64,000 nt of DNA from Cristatella mucedo (lineage: Eukaryota > Bryozoa > Phylactolaemata > Cristatellidae). Shown in pieces: positions 12,691-59,672 of the stretch (the stretch's first letter is position 1; each line of letters opens with the position of its first letter). A program made the position numbers and the translations under genes. The DNA is taken from assembly GCA_009760855.2 (NCBI GenBank), contig WPIO01000147.1, positions 1 through 64,000 of the forward strand, in the 5' to 3' direction. The notes below the pieces were generated by a model, which was given only the letters and a program-made list of their open reading frames with translations, was not told the origin of the DNA and made no database searches.

Positions 12691-14228
12691 AATCTAAATT
12701 GAAGCAGCTGAACTCGGGGCTGGCTCTTATTCATCCATTTAGTGGCCAACATCGACTCATATATTACAAATGATCTGATGGTACCAAATAGGTATGATTG
12801 ATCCAGTCTGGATTAATAAAGATTGAAGCCATCCACTAGTGACCCTGGTTGTTAAAGCATTCCCTGTTGCAGCTATCAACCTCCCCTTTCAGTTCACTGG
12901 GCATCACAGAAGATTCTGAAGTTATGTGCTGTTGCAGGCCAAGAAGTTGGATACTTCCTTGGTTGCACTCGATTTAAAGCGAGATGTTCTTTGACACCTA
13001 TATATTCGCCTAGCCCTTTGGATATGCCCCTGCTGGTTCTCGCGTCTGTAAAGCCATAGGAACTTCACATCATGGACTTATGGATAGGTGGCTATCTCTC
13101 GTTATGGCCAGCTTAAGCTTTGAAAAAATCAATGTGAGCATTCGCCAAAGCCGCCGTTGGATATTGATTTACTATAAAAATGGTGGCTGAACATGCAGCC
13201 TAAGAAAAGGAAACGGCCATGCTCAAAGCACCTATCGGTATGCTTTCAAGCTCTTAGGGTTTCTTGCCTTTGTATTCGGCACAATGACGTCAATCTATCT
13301 ATTCAAGTAAAAAGCTGTTCAGCACTTGAGTATATAGGTCTATCGTTTGCTCTATATGTTTTGCACGTTAGGCGCTAGTTTCCGCTACAGACAAGTATTG
13401 ACTTCACGTAGATACTAAGCAGGGGGACAGTATGCACAGCTTAAGCAAACGAAAAAGCTGCACCATTCCGATTGCAAGCTACTAAAGAGAAACGGGTTAA
13501 AGGAGTTTCTCACTTCCAGCACTAACTAAATGTCAAAGCTTTGATGCACAGGTCGTTGACTTTCTTTAATCCTGATCATAGACTCAACATGAAGATTTAT
13601 GTTTGGATGTATCCTGTTCTAGAAACTCAATAAAGCACTATTGATGGGTAGATTACCTGCTTAAAAAGAGGGATTTTGATTCGCTCTGGTGAAGATTTTC
13701 TGAAAGCTCTGCTTTCCCAAGCCAATCTCTATGTATGTGCTATCTAGAATTATTTCTTTAGCTCTAAAGAAAAGGGTTGGGGGTCTTTGTTTTAAACGAC
13801 CCATAACTGGCCTAGCTGAATACTAATGAGCGATCTGACTGTTGATGCATCTATTTACACGCGACACTGGTCGCCCAGTGGCTTCCGGCCAATCTGCATT
13901 AGTAGATGACCGTGTCCATCACAGATTCTAGCTACTGTCATCCTAAGCTTAAGCTTTGATCCTAAAATTGTTCGGCTCAGATTGCTATTGCATGAATCGT
14001 CAGACGAAGGTGCATGCTGTTTTCCATGTCAAGGGTACAGGGTAGGCACGGCTCGTGCTTGGACCGAGCAATTGTTATTGTGCTGTTTACTAAGCCGTGA
14101 CAAATCAATAAGATTATGAGACTATTCTAAGACTGCTCTGGTAACGTACCCTGACATCAATATACAGAGCGTCGTTAACTGCCAATATCTTGCCTTAGCC
14201 TTGAGGCACTGCAATTGAATGCTCCAAC
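12691..14228. other. Sequence upstream of the channel gene
   Basis: No transposon family or clear promoter recognised. A weak candidate for a missing N-terminal exon near 13050-13131 is discussed under rejected items. Confidence 0.5.
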
Positions 14229-48786
<34,558 letters not shown>

Positions 48787-49484
48787 CATTCTAGAACGCT
48801 TAATGTCTTTGCTTTTATGTCGCTTTAGTGAAACAATTATCATAATGTTTTTATTAGCAGTTTAATTACTTATGGGTACACCTTGAATATCATCAAGATC
48901 AGCGATATTTTTCACTAATCTCAATACCTGATCGGCATGTTGTATCTCAATTCCCGCTGACACGTGCTTTTACAGCTAAAATAGGCTCTCTGTGTTCATC
49001 ATGCTTTTTTTCTTTCCACAGCAGAACATCAAGAACCGAGCTTTTAACTCCTGTGACATTACAGTGCTTTGATTAAATAATCAACTTCAGCCATTCCTAA
49101 TTTATCTCACATTACATCCAAGTAAGCTGATTAGTTTGGAGCACATATTAACTCTGAAGCTTGCCTGGCAGTGCACCAACAAGAATTCAGTATCCATTAA
49201 TTTCTGGATCCAAAGCAGTCTTCTCTTGACACATTCCTTGTTAGCATGGTGGTGCTAAATTGTTTCATTTAACCTATGATAGAACTTACGAGAACATTGA
49301 AACTAAATTTAAATCAATGAAAAAGGCAAACAAAGCCTAAACCTTAGGCTATCGTTTGACTGTAATAAATTTGCCAAATCTTAGTAGGCCGAATTTACGT
49401 AGAGTTTTTCCAGAAAACAGGAATTATATTTGCTTTCTGCTTGAGGCGAATTTCTTAGAACATAATCGAAAAGTGTTTAATGAT
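48787..49484. other. Sequence after the channel stop codon, probable 3' UTR and beyond
   Basis: Nothing recognised apart from ATTAAA at 49072-49077. Confidence 0.4.
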
Positions 49485-49765
49485 AACTATAATAATACAG
49501 TCGATAAAGTGCATTTAGAGAATTCAATCTCTTTCTGTGCCCATTAAAATTGCTGCAAATGAAGCATGATAGAACGGTTAGTGGTAGCATTCTCAATATA
49601 CAGCAAGAATGACACAGTTAGGGTGACATGCACAGGGTCAGTATGCAATTTCGGTTAGTGGAATCGTGCAACAGTGTCAGCACGCCCGAGCAATTAAAGA
49701 TTGATTCACAGAGACCCACTTAAAGCTTTCATAAATAGATGCGTTTAGAATATTTATGGTCTTTG
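49485..49765 (-). mobile_element. LINE family A, 3' end, decayed
   Basis: A degenerate AAT tail, a hairpin remnant (TTTAGAGAATTCAATCTC near 49513) and 3' UTR as in 9042-9330. Confidence 0.8.
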
Positions 49766-51716
49766 AACATTTTCAAACGCACAACATGAATGAGATGAAT
49801 AAAGTAGCTAATCAACAAGTTGAACATATAGTTTTTGGTCCATCGTGCCAATTTTTTAAAGTTGAAAAATGATTTTCAGGCGTCTGGCAAGGTCATCCAA
49901 CAGGATTGGTAGGGTAGGAGTGACTAAACAACTTACAAGCGGTAACCTGAAATGCAATAATCTGAGAGACAAAGATGGCATTGAAATATATCTTCAGAGA
50001 AAAAGCCAGTCTTTGTGCCTTCACGATTCCGTGTTCTAATAGAATAGCACTCGGTGTGTCTCATTTGCAAGCACCAATTACCTCGCACTCAAGTAAGTTA
50101 GTGCATGTAATTATTAGTGTACTTTCGTATTTATGCATATTACCATGAGGTTTTACAGTAATAACATCAATAAAAGATTAGCGCAACAAGCACAAAAATG
50201 AACTATATTTCTTACTAGACACTTAAAATATATTCGATAGTAAACATTTCAACTGATCCTAAAGCGCGCAGAGGGCAATTTACACTGTCAGAGTAGCCGT
50301 CTGTGCTTTGAGTTACAAGTGGGGTTGCACCGGTGTTTTAAATTTCGCAGTTTCAGCAGGTGTCGATTAGTATGATTAAATATAGGAATTTTTATTTATT
50401 TATTGTTATCAATTACTATTTAAAAATATGCTTAAGTGACCAAGACATTAATTAACTTGAAATTAATCTGCTTCCGAATATAAAACTAGCAAATTTGAGT
50501 TTCCAGATTTATTCGGAATGATATCAGTACATTCACATTACTTTTTTAGCAGCTAATACGAAAATAACCCCTCTAAATATGTTAGCAATGATTAGACACT
50601 CTTGGCACTCTGTATATGCAGCTCTACTGCAAATAGCCTTCTAGAAGAATCTTAAAATACTCTCTCTCAAGTTTATAATTTGTATTTATTGACATGGACG
50701 TGTAAAGGCAACTAAAACCTGACGTAAGTACTGTCTTTGCTTCTCTGAGTGATATCCGATGTTCTCATTTATTTCTTTGAGATGAGCATCAAGGATGTGA
50801 ACCTACAGGTTAACAAGAACCTGAAATTGTCACCATAGTTTTAAATCATAAAAATTTACCAGAGAGGAAAGCTTCATCGATTTTGAAAGCCACTTTCTTC
50901 GCAATGTTCAGCTTCAAAGAGAGTCCGTCAAACTATTTGATCTTCTCTGTTCTGGTGGTCAGACGACTATACCAGCTTTGACCTTTACTTCCTTTATTTG
51001 CAATCCTAGCACGAATATCGGTAATCCATTAACGGAGAAAGCTTAAAGAATCCGATCATAGAATGACAGCGAAAGATCTAAGTTAAAGTAGGGCTCTGTG
51101 GTATCTTCCGAAAATTAATTTCTAGAGTACACTCAGCGATAAACAATAGCAAGAAGAATGGTGTGAACTGTAAAAAGAAGTCAACCAAGAACAAATAAAT
51201 GACGTACTTTGTACTTTGGTGGCTTTTGGATGACTGTTACCTGATGACGTCTCCGATCGGCCACCTCCCACGGATAAAGAAGTCGAGACATTTTAGGGCA
51301 GTCAAATTTTTGCAAATTGAAATTTAGAAAAGTATTTTTTTTCAGGTGCATTTGAAACCTCCTGACTCATTTTCTTGAGCCATAATAAATTGATAGATAT
51401 GGCACACTTTGACTTAAAGGGATAGCATCGGCGTGTGGCTAGGATCTAGCTGAGGCTCCCACTTGGTGTGCTTCTCGGCGGACAACTCATCCGCCGTGGC
51501 CAAGTTCTTTTGGAAGCGTGCATATGAGCGTTTCAGCTGTCACCTTAATTTAGAGGACAGTGAGGCTCTATGTAAGACCTCGCAGACTTGTGAGGAATTA
51601 CATCATTTCGAAGAATAAAATTACTTGTTAGCCGTTTCGCCATTATTCAATCACTCAGCCGCTCAACAGCCTACAGCTCCCCATTTCCACTTCAAGGGTG
51701 GGTACGCGGAGCTTGG
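49766..51716. other. Intergenic sequence without recognised features
   Basis: No long open frame or known repeat seen on either strand. Confidence 0.6.
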
Positions 51717-52071
51717 GGCAGTGTACTACTGAGGCAGTGTACTACTGAGGCAGTGTACTACTGAGGCAGTGTACTACTGAGGCAGTGTACTACTGAGGCA
51801 GTGTACTACTGAGGCAGTGTACTACTGAGGCAGTGTACTACTGAGGCAGTGTGAGGCTACTGAGGCAGTGTACTACTGAGGCAGTGTACTACTGAGGCAG
51901 TGTACTACTGAGGCAGTGTACTACTGAGGCAGTGTACTACTGAGGCAGTGTACTACTGAGGCAGTGTACTACTGAGGCAGTGTACTACTGAGGCAGTGTA
52001 CTACTGAGGCAGTGTACTACTGAGGCAGTGTACTACTGAAGCAGTGTACTACTGAGGCAGTGTACTACTGG
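51717..52071. repeat. 16-bp minisatellite, 22 units
   Basis: The unit is GGCAGTGTACTACTGA. Nineteen units are perfect. The ninth unit (51845-51863) is a 19-bp variant GGCAGTGTGAGGCTACTGA, the second to last starts AGCAG and the last ends CTGG. GGGTGGGTA occurs on both sides (near 51697 and 52071). Confidence 0.97.
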
Positions 52072-52924
52072 GTGGGTAAACATGCGGATCATTGATGCTA
52101 CGCTCTTCACAGGTCGAGATTTTGAAGGGTTAGTTGTGCAGAAGTGGCAAGTACCCAAGTTATTTAGCAGTTCCAGCCACATAAACTGCATAGCCAACTT
52201 CATCCTTTTCTTGTCTTCCATTTTCCAGACTGAACAAAATGTGGAATTATCAAAACTGAAAGAATGATATTTACTTAACACTGTACTTCGTGTACGAAAT
52301 TCCATTTTCTAGTGAGCAGCAATTTTGTACTTCACTCTCAAAAGCTTGCTTGCTGTGTTTGCCTGTAACTTAAGACACCCAAGACTTTTCTTGAGCCCAA
52401 CAAACATTGCAAGGTTTTCTCTTTAGGTGCCGTATATCTGAACAGATACCTAATTAATTTAGTAATTTTTCGCTAAATTTTTTAATGATATTCCTCACGC
52501 CTAGAAAAATTTATCTGCTTTATGCAAGCAACCGCGTGATGCTGTATCAATCACGTATGGCTATTTACTATTCTCTTGCTTTGAGATGGCATACTCAAAA
52601 TGCCGATCTCCGGTCCGGTACTGTTATTTATCCATGAGGACTACTCTAAAGTGGATGTGGACTATTCAAAATATCACCGTACGGACCACAGAGGAAACAT
52701 TATTTTGGTGGACCAATTGCAATTACCTGTTTTCCTCTATTTAATGGATTCGTAATTATGAAAATGCATTTTGACCGCACAGTAGCTTGATGCTTGAATC
52801 GCACTCTCACAGAACCAATGCTCTTCTTAGACACTTAATATGTACTGCAAATAAAGCGTTCCAACGTGGCTAGATCTATACGTGGATACATCAATATATC
52901 CTTTTATTTAAGTAATTCATTTGT
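52072..52924. other. Intergenic sequence without recognised features
   Basis: Nothing recognised. Confidence 0.5.
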
Positions 52925-54290
52925 TTATCACTCTTTTAGAACCCTTAGAGATCTTGATCTCTATTCAGGCACTTCGCATGTGCCACGTCACTCGAGACCT
53001 CGATTTAGGGCTTCAAATAAAATTTCCTTGACCCCTACCGTCAATGGCGAGCACCTTTAACCATTGGGCCAAACCAAAACATCAGCACAGTACAACTACA
53101 ATCGCTACCACCTCCATCCTATTTTAAGATAAATTGAAGAACCACCTTACTAACTTCTCACAGGCTAGAACCTTAACTAGTGACTTTTTGGTGAATCTTC
53201 CAATCGTCAGCATGTATAAAGCATGCTAAGGACAACTAAAGGAGATCCGGCACATTCAGTAAGAAGCAGAAGCGTTTTAGATTTTTTAGGCGTCGTTAAT
53301 TCAGAGGAGCTTTTGATGGCAGTCGAGAGTGAATTATAGGTTTTGGGAGCATGCAACGTAAAGGCATTCTCCCAAGAAGTTGAGTTTGGTTCAGAGTGCC
53401 GCTAACGAGCATGAATATCAAGAGCCACGCCTAGCCTGATTGAGATTTAGTTCAAGATGAGAAGCTGGAACAAGAGAATAAGTTGACCTAAAAGTCAGTG
53501 ACAGAACCTGAATTAGTGCAGCTTGATGGAAGAACGCTGCAGGGGTGGTTGAAATGTGGTGTAACGTGAAACTTCTCAGCTATCGAGTGACTGGCCTGGC
53601 TACAGAGTTTTATACCAACAGTAAGCATTTCGTTGAATAGGCCGGAAGACATGAAAATTTTGCGTTAAAGATTTTGGAGACGAGCTGCCACATATGTATC
53701 GGCCAACTTGATTGTTTCATAATTTTCTAGACAGGATTGAACTTTTTAAATTTCAGCTTTTAGAAATTTGCAGACTTGACAGTGCAGCTGATGTGGTCGG
53801 CCATCACAGACATGGTTGTGCGTAATCTGCATGGAATTGAAAGCCGAGATCATGCTACGTGAATAGGACGGCAAGAAGGAGAGAGAAACTTGTGAAATAA
53901 GTTGCCGTTAAAAAGTAGAACCGACTCTAAAGAGTGACTAAATCCGTAACCTAAGTGTAACTTGCCACGTTGGTTTGAGTTTTGATGTGAGAGTTTAGCA
54001 AGTCCGTCGCTGCACGCCCATAAGCATTTGATAGCAATGGCAATAAGGAACTAGTCAGTCTGTGCGAGCTGTTTAAGTAAAAAAAAATCTTAGCTGATTT
54101 AACAGCCTCATTTGTATAGCGGCAGACGAACCTTATCAGCTATCACCACAGCTTGCTCTTGGCAATAAAGAATCACCCAACTGCAGGACTCGAACCCACA
54201 ACCAAAGCCGTGAGAAGCGAGCACCATACCGTCTGGGCTATCGCGGAATAAGTAGTCTTCGTCTGGTCAGTTACAGAGCCAGAATTTTTA
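52925..54290 (-). mobile_element. LINE family A, long decayed copy split by a SINE
   Basis: Hairpin remnant near 52940-52990, then C-terminal ORF and RT remnants in reference order to TTTAAGTA (54072-54079). The SINE follows, then continuation (AAGTAGTCTTCGTCTGGTCA) matching reference 10630-10660. The right boundary is approximate. Confidence 0.65.
54078..54250 (-). mobile_element. tRNA-derived SINE, copy 3
   Basis: Minus-strand head near 54247, box B region (GTTCGAGTCC reading minus, near 54190), shared body, hairpin AGCTGATTTAACAGC and a T9 tail. TAAGTA flanks both sides, a probable target duplication inside the LINE. Confidence 0.85.
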
Positions 54291-54483
54291 TTTAGGGAGA
54301 AGGCCCTGCAAAATGTGTGTGTAAGGATGGCCAGACCCGCAAAACCTTCGCTTAGGCGGAGCTAGACAGCAATTAATAAAAAAGTTAACGTGCAAAATCA
54401 TGGCACTTATTCGACACAAACTCTACGGTTTAGTAGTTTATCGAGTGGATTTGAGGCATAATTTTGTTGCTGCTGATGTTCTA

Positions 54484-54562
54484 CGGGCGTTCGGCGCTGA
54501 AACGGACCGCTTGCTTTCAACACGGGGGTCACGTATTGCGGATTGGCCCTTCAAAAATTGAA
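54484..54562 (+). repeat. 79-bp direct repeat, unit 1
   Basis: CGGGCGTTCGGCGCTGAAAC to TCAAAAATTGAA. It is identical to 54914-54992 except for one base. Confidence 0.95.
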
Positions 54563-54570
54563 TTGCTACT

Positions 54571-54630
54571 CGAATTCTCTCAACTCACTTGCTGCATGTA
54601 TTGATGACATCCGCACATGGATAGGATCAG
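54571..54630 (+). mobile_element. LINE family A, short internal fragment
   Basis: ATTCTCTCAACTCACTTGCT and the following 30 bases match 23702-23755 almost exactly, yet neither end resembles a normal LINE terminus. It lies just inside the left direct repeat. Confidence 0.8.
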
Positions 54631-54783
54631 GCCTCGGCCATAGATTATCGAATGATCGGTTCCTTGCCGTCATAATTCATGGTCCGCAAAAAATTAATCG
54701 ATATCAGCTACAAGCAGGCTGATTTAGCGTACAGTCACTTAAAGACCTGAGCAATCGGCGGCCACATCTTTGTCGCTCCTCCT

Positions 54784-54818
54784 CGCCGAGGCCGCCGCCG
54801 GCGGCGGCGGCCTCGGCG
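54784..54818. repeat. Perfect GC palindrome (17-bp arms)
   Basis: The left arm CGCCGAGGCCGCCGCCG pairs fully with the right arm CGGCGGCGGCCTCGGCG around a single central G. It is the most GC-rich point of the window. Confidence 0.95.
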
Positions 54819-54913
54819 GGAAGGGGTTCGCGTCGTAGGAAGTTCGCTGTAGCCCGCGATTATCTGAGTTGCGCTCAGATAGCCGAAGCTCACTTTTAGT
54901 CTCCAGTACCGGC

Positions 54914-54992
54914 CGGGCGTTCGGCGCTGAAACGGACCGCTCGCTTTCAACACGGGGGTCACGTATTGCGGATTGGCCCTTCAAAAATTGAA
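54914..54992 (+). repeat. 79-bp direct repeat, unit 2
   Basis: Repeats 54484-54562 with one C/T difference, 430 bp downstream in the same orientation. Confidence 0.95.
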
Positions 54993-55144
54993 GATCGAAA
55001 GAGCGAGCCTTGAGAGCAGGACAGAGACTTCGGAAAGCTGGGCGCGGGCGACTTGTTTTAATCTCTGCGATCAGGAAGTGTCAATCTCTTGCTACGAGGA
55101 GCAAAGCACCTGGATAGAAATTGCGTTTTCTTAGTTCGCTGTAC

Positions 55145-55329
55145 TAAAAAAAATACTAGCTGATTTAACAGCTTCTTCTCTTCGTATAGCGGCAGAAGAG
55201 CCCTTGACGGCTATCACCGCCGCTTGCAGCGGCGATAAAGGATCACCCACTGCAGGATTCGAATTCACGACAATCCGAGGCGGTGAAAAGCAACCGCCTC
55301 ACCTAGTGAGCCATTACAGCTCACTGTAA
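55145..55329 (-). mobile_element. tRNA-derived SINE, copy 4
   Basis: Best preserved copy. Minus strand: box A-like TGGCTCACTAGG, box B-like ATTCGAATCC, a GC stem CGCCGC/GCGGCG, the body to GCCGCTATAC, hairpin AGCTG/CAGCT (55158-55173) and T8. CTGTA lies on both sides, a possible short target duplication. Confidence 0.88.
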
Positions 55330-55889
55330 CACCTACTACAGTCGACTTCGCGTGTAAGAATATTGGATATATAAATACGTTTCTTAGAAAAATAGTAATT
55401 CTGTGACACGGAATTTTTTTAACATATTGCAGAGTGCAAACTCCGCTTTAATGAAGCGGACACAAGAATTCTGCGCGTATAAAAATTGGAATTGAGATTG
55501 ATATTTTTTATTTGTTCTCGGCTTAAGTGCGTATTCACAACTTATAAGACAATAAGCATCCTCTATACGGGTAATTCAGTGCTTGTTCTTTTATTGTTTT
55601 TTGTTTGCTCATTGCAATCCCCGCGATTATGGGCTATAAGCTTGACATCTGAACCTGGATTATGAACTATGAGCTTTACCACTGCACTTGAACTGAGCCG
55701 CTTTCGATATAACCACGATCAAAACTTACCGTTGTGAGCAGCGCGATGTATGATTTTGTCCCAAGAGATTATGCCATGACTTATGACCTGGCCGTTTTAA
55801 AAGGCATGGTCCAGACCACAGTCGCTCACTCTCTCTTGGAGCTACGGTCTGGAAGTCGGTGAATATTAGTGCTGTACGTGAGCTGCTGT
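55330..55889. other. Sequence without recognised features
   Basis: Nothing recognised on either strand. Confidence 0.5.
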
Positions 55890-58313
55890 GAGCGTGGAAG
55901 CGAGTCCGCTGGAGGTCACAGCGAGTGTGCTGGAATTCACCTGTCGTATCAGTCGCAATAGAAAGGCTGTCGTTGTGCTTTTCATAATACGGTGTTGCCG
56001 TTAGCACTGTATGCAGAATATCGAGCACTGTGTCGTTGCCTTTGGCGCGTTGCTAGCTATGGTCTTTGCACGTTGCTCATGTTTTGCCGCTACCCGAACT
56101 AGTGACGGTTGTTCTGTCATTATGCCGTCATTTTTTGACGGGCTAATAACTACTTATGTGATCGATTCTGTATAGTATTATAAAGAATAGTGTTTCAAAA
56201 ATCAATAAGTTCACAATTGAGAAAAGCTGCAAGTTTTGGAGGCGTTGAAAAAACAAACCTGCTTGGCTGAGAAGTTCAACATTAGTCTGTCGACCTTCTT
56301 CAAAATAAGTAAAGGAGAAAAAACGATTTAACAAGAAGCACTAACCAACGAGCATCTGAACCAAGAGAAAAAGCGAGAAAGTCCAAAAAAAAAGAAGTCA
56401 TCGATCAGCGTTGACGAATTTTTTCATTATATGCGACAGCAAAGTGCTGTCTGTGATCAATGTTCCATTAATGACACAGGAGGCAAGGCAGCTAGCTGCG
56501 ACGCTTGATTGTATGTCATTTGCTCCAACAAGCGGCTGGCTACAGCGTCCTACAATTCGGCGTAACATTACGTTTATGACGATTAGTGGTGAACGAGCTA
56601 CTGCAGATAATACCAGTCTGAAATTGAACTGCCAACGTTTCGCCCACCTCGATTGAAGGGTGCGACACATACGATATCTTTAGTGTCGACGAAACAGGCC
56701 GATTGTTCAAAGCGGCGCCGCCCGGCAAAATTAGCTGTCACTGGTAGTCAACCAATTGCCAAAAAGGCGCAGAAAAAACAGATGCCTGCGATTCTTCTTC
56801 GAAACGCTAATGGCACCGAAAAAAATACCTTAGTAGTGGGAAATTTGCAAATCTACATTGTTTTCGTACTGCTTGAGCGCCTTTACGTTATCGCAGCAGT
56901 AGCAACGCTTGGATGGGCAGACAAATTTGGGACTGATATTCATCTTAAATCTGATTGGTAATAAAAAAAATAATTATGTTTGTTGAAAATGCTACTTGTC
57001 ATAAAGTAAGAGGTCAGCTTAAGAATTCAAAGCGGGATTTTATGCCAGCGAACAGAACATTTCTTATACAGCCACTGGATGGCAGCATGAAAGTCCACTT
57101 CAGAACACCAGCGATGTGGGAAGTCAACGCATGGGTTGGTTGCATTGCACATTGGGAAGCAGGCATGGCGGCTGGTGTCGCCTGCTACGGTAGAAACTGT
57201 TTCAGAGAAACTGGCTTCCCAACTTTTCGTTCGGGCAACAATGAAGATAATTTTCTGCCGATTCCAGCAGTGGCTACTGAGTTAGAAGAAGCAGTCACGT
57301 AAGAATATTTTGAGGCTTTTGCAGAACGCGATAACGAAGTGGCATGCCATGGCACATTAACCGATGCTGAAACTTGCTAGCAAGTTCAGCGAAAGAATTA
57401 AAATGGGGATGGTGACAACGGCACATAAGATATCGATAGAATGCGGTTGCCGGAGGTTTGTGCATTAGCGCCCAAAGAGGCATAGCATGCGCTGGAAACT
57501 ATTCGTCATTACTTGCAGCAAATTTACAGAATAAAACGAGTATTATGCAATCGTAGATTAGATTAGGAAAACCCCAAATCAAATCCAGCATAAAATTGCA
57601 TTACTATGTGTCTTGATTGTTTTACTTTGTTAAAATGACAATAAAGAAATTACGGTTAAGTTCAAAGTAATATTGGTTTCACTCCACATATGAGAATACT
57701 TCGTATTAAACAATGCCTATTTTCCGACCCAAGCGCATTCTTACAAGTGGAGTTGGCTGTATTCTTATTATTATTAGTATTATTAGTGAGTGGAAAGTAC
57801 GGTCGAAGAAAGACGCAGTTCTGAAAACCTGTGGGTTTTTTGAGTTTTTACGTTGCTCGTCTGGATTGGCTCACCTTGGATTACCTTGTTCCTCGACATT
57901 TGCACACTTTGTATCTTTGGTCGTTTTATGTGTGACTGATTTTTACGATTGACCAATTATATTTTAATGAGTTATTTCGTGCTTTTTGTTGCACCTTCAC
58001 GGATCCACCACAACTGTATTTACAACCACCAAGCTCAATCCACAATCTTGTTGCAGTTTAACTGGAAGAAACCCGAGGAGTAACAGTGCACGTGCAAGCT
58101 TGGCTAGGCGTGCACTAACACACGTGCAAGCGCAAAGCACTAGCACTAATATATACTTACATAGACATGTATACCTGAGGCGTTAGGTCTCACATACTAA
58201 CACATGCACGAAACTTCTCAATAAGAAGGACGAACATGCATACAACTCTCACACATTTCTCTGTCCATGTGTGGGTGTGTTCGTGTATGCTCATGGGTCT
58301 ATGTGTTCTTAAG

Positions 58314-58315
<2 letters not shown>
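55890..58315 (+). mobile_element. Decayed pogo/Tigger-like DNA transposon block, copy 2
   Basis: Collinear with 178-2640 throughout: leader (GGAATTCACCTGTCGTATCA), transposase relic, 3' non-coding part, and the same run into CTTAAG-flanked AT repeats. By eye the two blocks are roughly 80 percent identical with indels. Confidence 0.65.
56200..57420 (+). pseudogene. Pogo/Tigger-like transposase relic, copy 2
   Basis: HTH remnants near 56205-56330 (AEKFNISLSTFFKISKGEK) are followed by GWLQRPTIRRNITFMTISGE near 56540. Then come KKAQKKQMPAILLRNANGTE (the region before the second catalytic acid) and MFVENATCHKV near 56979. FLIQPLDGSMKVHFRTPAM follows near 57060. Frameshifts separate the pieces, so it is inactive. 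Better preserved than copy 1 in the central DDE region and worse in the HTH. Confidence 0.75.
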
Positions 58316-58352
<37 letters not shown>

Positions 58353-58437
58353 GTATAAATATATATACTTGTTCTTAAGTATATATATGTGTGTGTATAC
58401 ATACACTTAAGAACACATAGACCCATGAGCACACACG
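58282..58437. repeat. Inverted repeat with AT-rich core
   Basis: The 27-bp arms 58288-58314 and 58405-58431 are perfect reverse complements (TGCTCATGGGTCTATGTG and the following TTCTTAAGT). They extend to 33 bp with one mismatch. The 90-bp spacer is mostly TA, with a further TTCTTAAG copy near 58372. Confidence 0.93.
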
Positions 58438-58506
58438 TACATACACACACACACACACGCGCGCGCGCACGCGTGCGCACACGCACGCACACACACACAC
58501 ACACAC
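58432..58506. repeat. (CA)n/(CG)n microsatellite
   Basis: CA repeats with a short alternating GC segment near 58457-58470, a purine-pyrimidine alternation that favours Z-DNA. Confidence 0.9.
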
Positions 58507-58568
58507 ATGCACAGTGAAATGTGGGCGCATGTGCTCATGCTCTAGTGCACGATGGACACACACACTCG

Positions 58569-58570
<2 letters not shown>

Positions 58571-58667
<97 letters not shown>
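58571..58667. repeat. (CT)n microsatellite
   Basis: About 97 bp of CT with one TTT interruption. CA-rich imperfect repeats follow near 58870-58950. Confidence 0.95.
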
Positions 58668-58950
58668 GTCCGTGCTCGTACACGTATGTGTGTGCAAGAA
58701 CGCAAACAAGTGTGCATGGACACCAAGACCGAAAACACACACTACCCACCACAGGCCCATGCAAGTATGCATGCACACGCATAACACTCACACAGAGAGT
58801 ACGAACACAATGCGCATTTTGCTCTCTTACCCAACCAATGCATTAGTGCATGCAGTGATACAAGCACAATCATGTAAAAAATTGCACAGTACACACACAC
58901 GCGCGAGCCCGCACACACATGCACGCGTGCACACACACGCACACACACAT

Positions 58951-59534
58951 AGGCACATGAGGCATTCGATCGGCTGTCTCGCAGCATTCCTATGAGTACT
59001 TACTTCTCAGGTTCGGAGGATTTTTGTTATAACTGCCACATGACAAGTTGGGTTAACCACCCTAGTTGTGTGCTGGAAAAGTTACTCGCCCTGTGTAGCT
59101 ACACAGCAGAGTACCGTAAAAGCAGAAAAAGCAAAAACTTACAGTCGTAGTCAGAGATTTGTGTATAGATTGCAGGTGCTACCAAAACCACATGAATCTG
59201 CTCTGATGTATATTTCTATTGCAGATTCTTAACTTATGTGGCAATGATGCTAACTCTTTGTAGTTTTTAAACATCTCGAGATCCAAATTTTTATATTGAT
59301 GCTGTGTATAATTTCAAGAATTTGAGAGCTAATCCATGCATTGCCCATGGTGGCAAAAAATGTAAGCTGCATACAAGCAATCTGCAGCCATCGACGACGT
59401 GAGCATACATTTGCGCTCGACGTAGACCCGATGTCTCGACTCCTAGGACTTGAGCCAGCTGGGAGTGGCTGCCTGTTGCTGTCCTAGCTGACAACTACCT
59501 CCTAGCCGCTATCTCGTCAGAGAGTGGCGTTTTA
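58951..59534. other. Sequence without recognised features
   Basis: Nothing recognised. Confidence 0.5.
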
Positions 59535-59672
59535 ATAATAAAAATAATAATAATACATTTGATATAGCGCCCTCAGAGAACTCAATCTCTTTCTAGGCAC
59601 TTTGCATTTGCTGAAAATGAAGTACGATCTAACGGTTAGTGGTAGCATGCTTAACAGACAGACAAGAGTCCA
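59535..59672 (-). mobile_element. LINE family A, 3' end
   Basis: (AAT)n tail, TATAGCGCCCTCAGAGAACT and the hairpin, then only a short piece of 3' UTR. Strongly 5'-truncated. Confidence 0.85.

Noticed and set aside
13050-13131. Possible upstream channel exon with a His-Gly motif (frame reads GTSHHGLMDRWLSL, followed by a GTGAGC donor-like site)
   Set aside because: The motif position is tempting, but the surrounding residues do not resemble DEG/ENaC N-termini. I see no clear acceptor, and the phase with 14206 is not convincing. RNA evidence would be needed.
51717-52071. Regular repeats resembling a CRISPR array
   Set aside because: The 16-bp units are directly abutting with no unique spacers, and the context is eukaryotic. 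It is a minisatellite.
54735-54984. Minus-strand frames rich in Arg and Pro
   Set aside because: They arise from the GC palindrome and CGG-like sequence; no domain or start context supports them.
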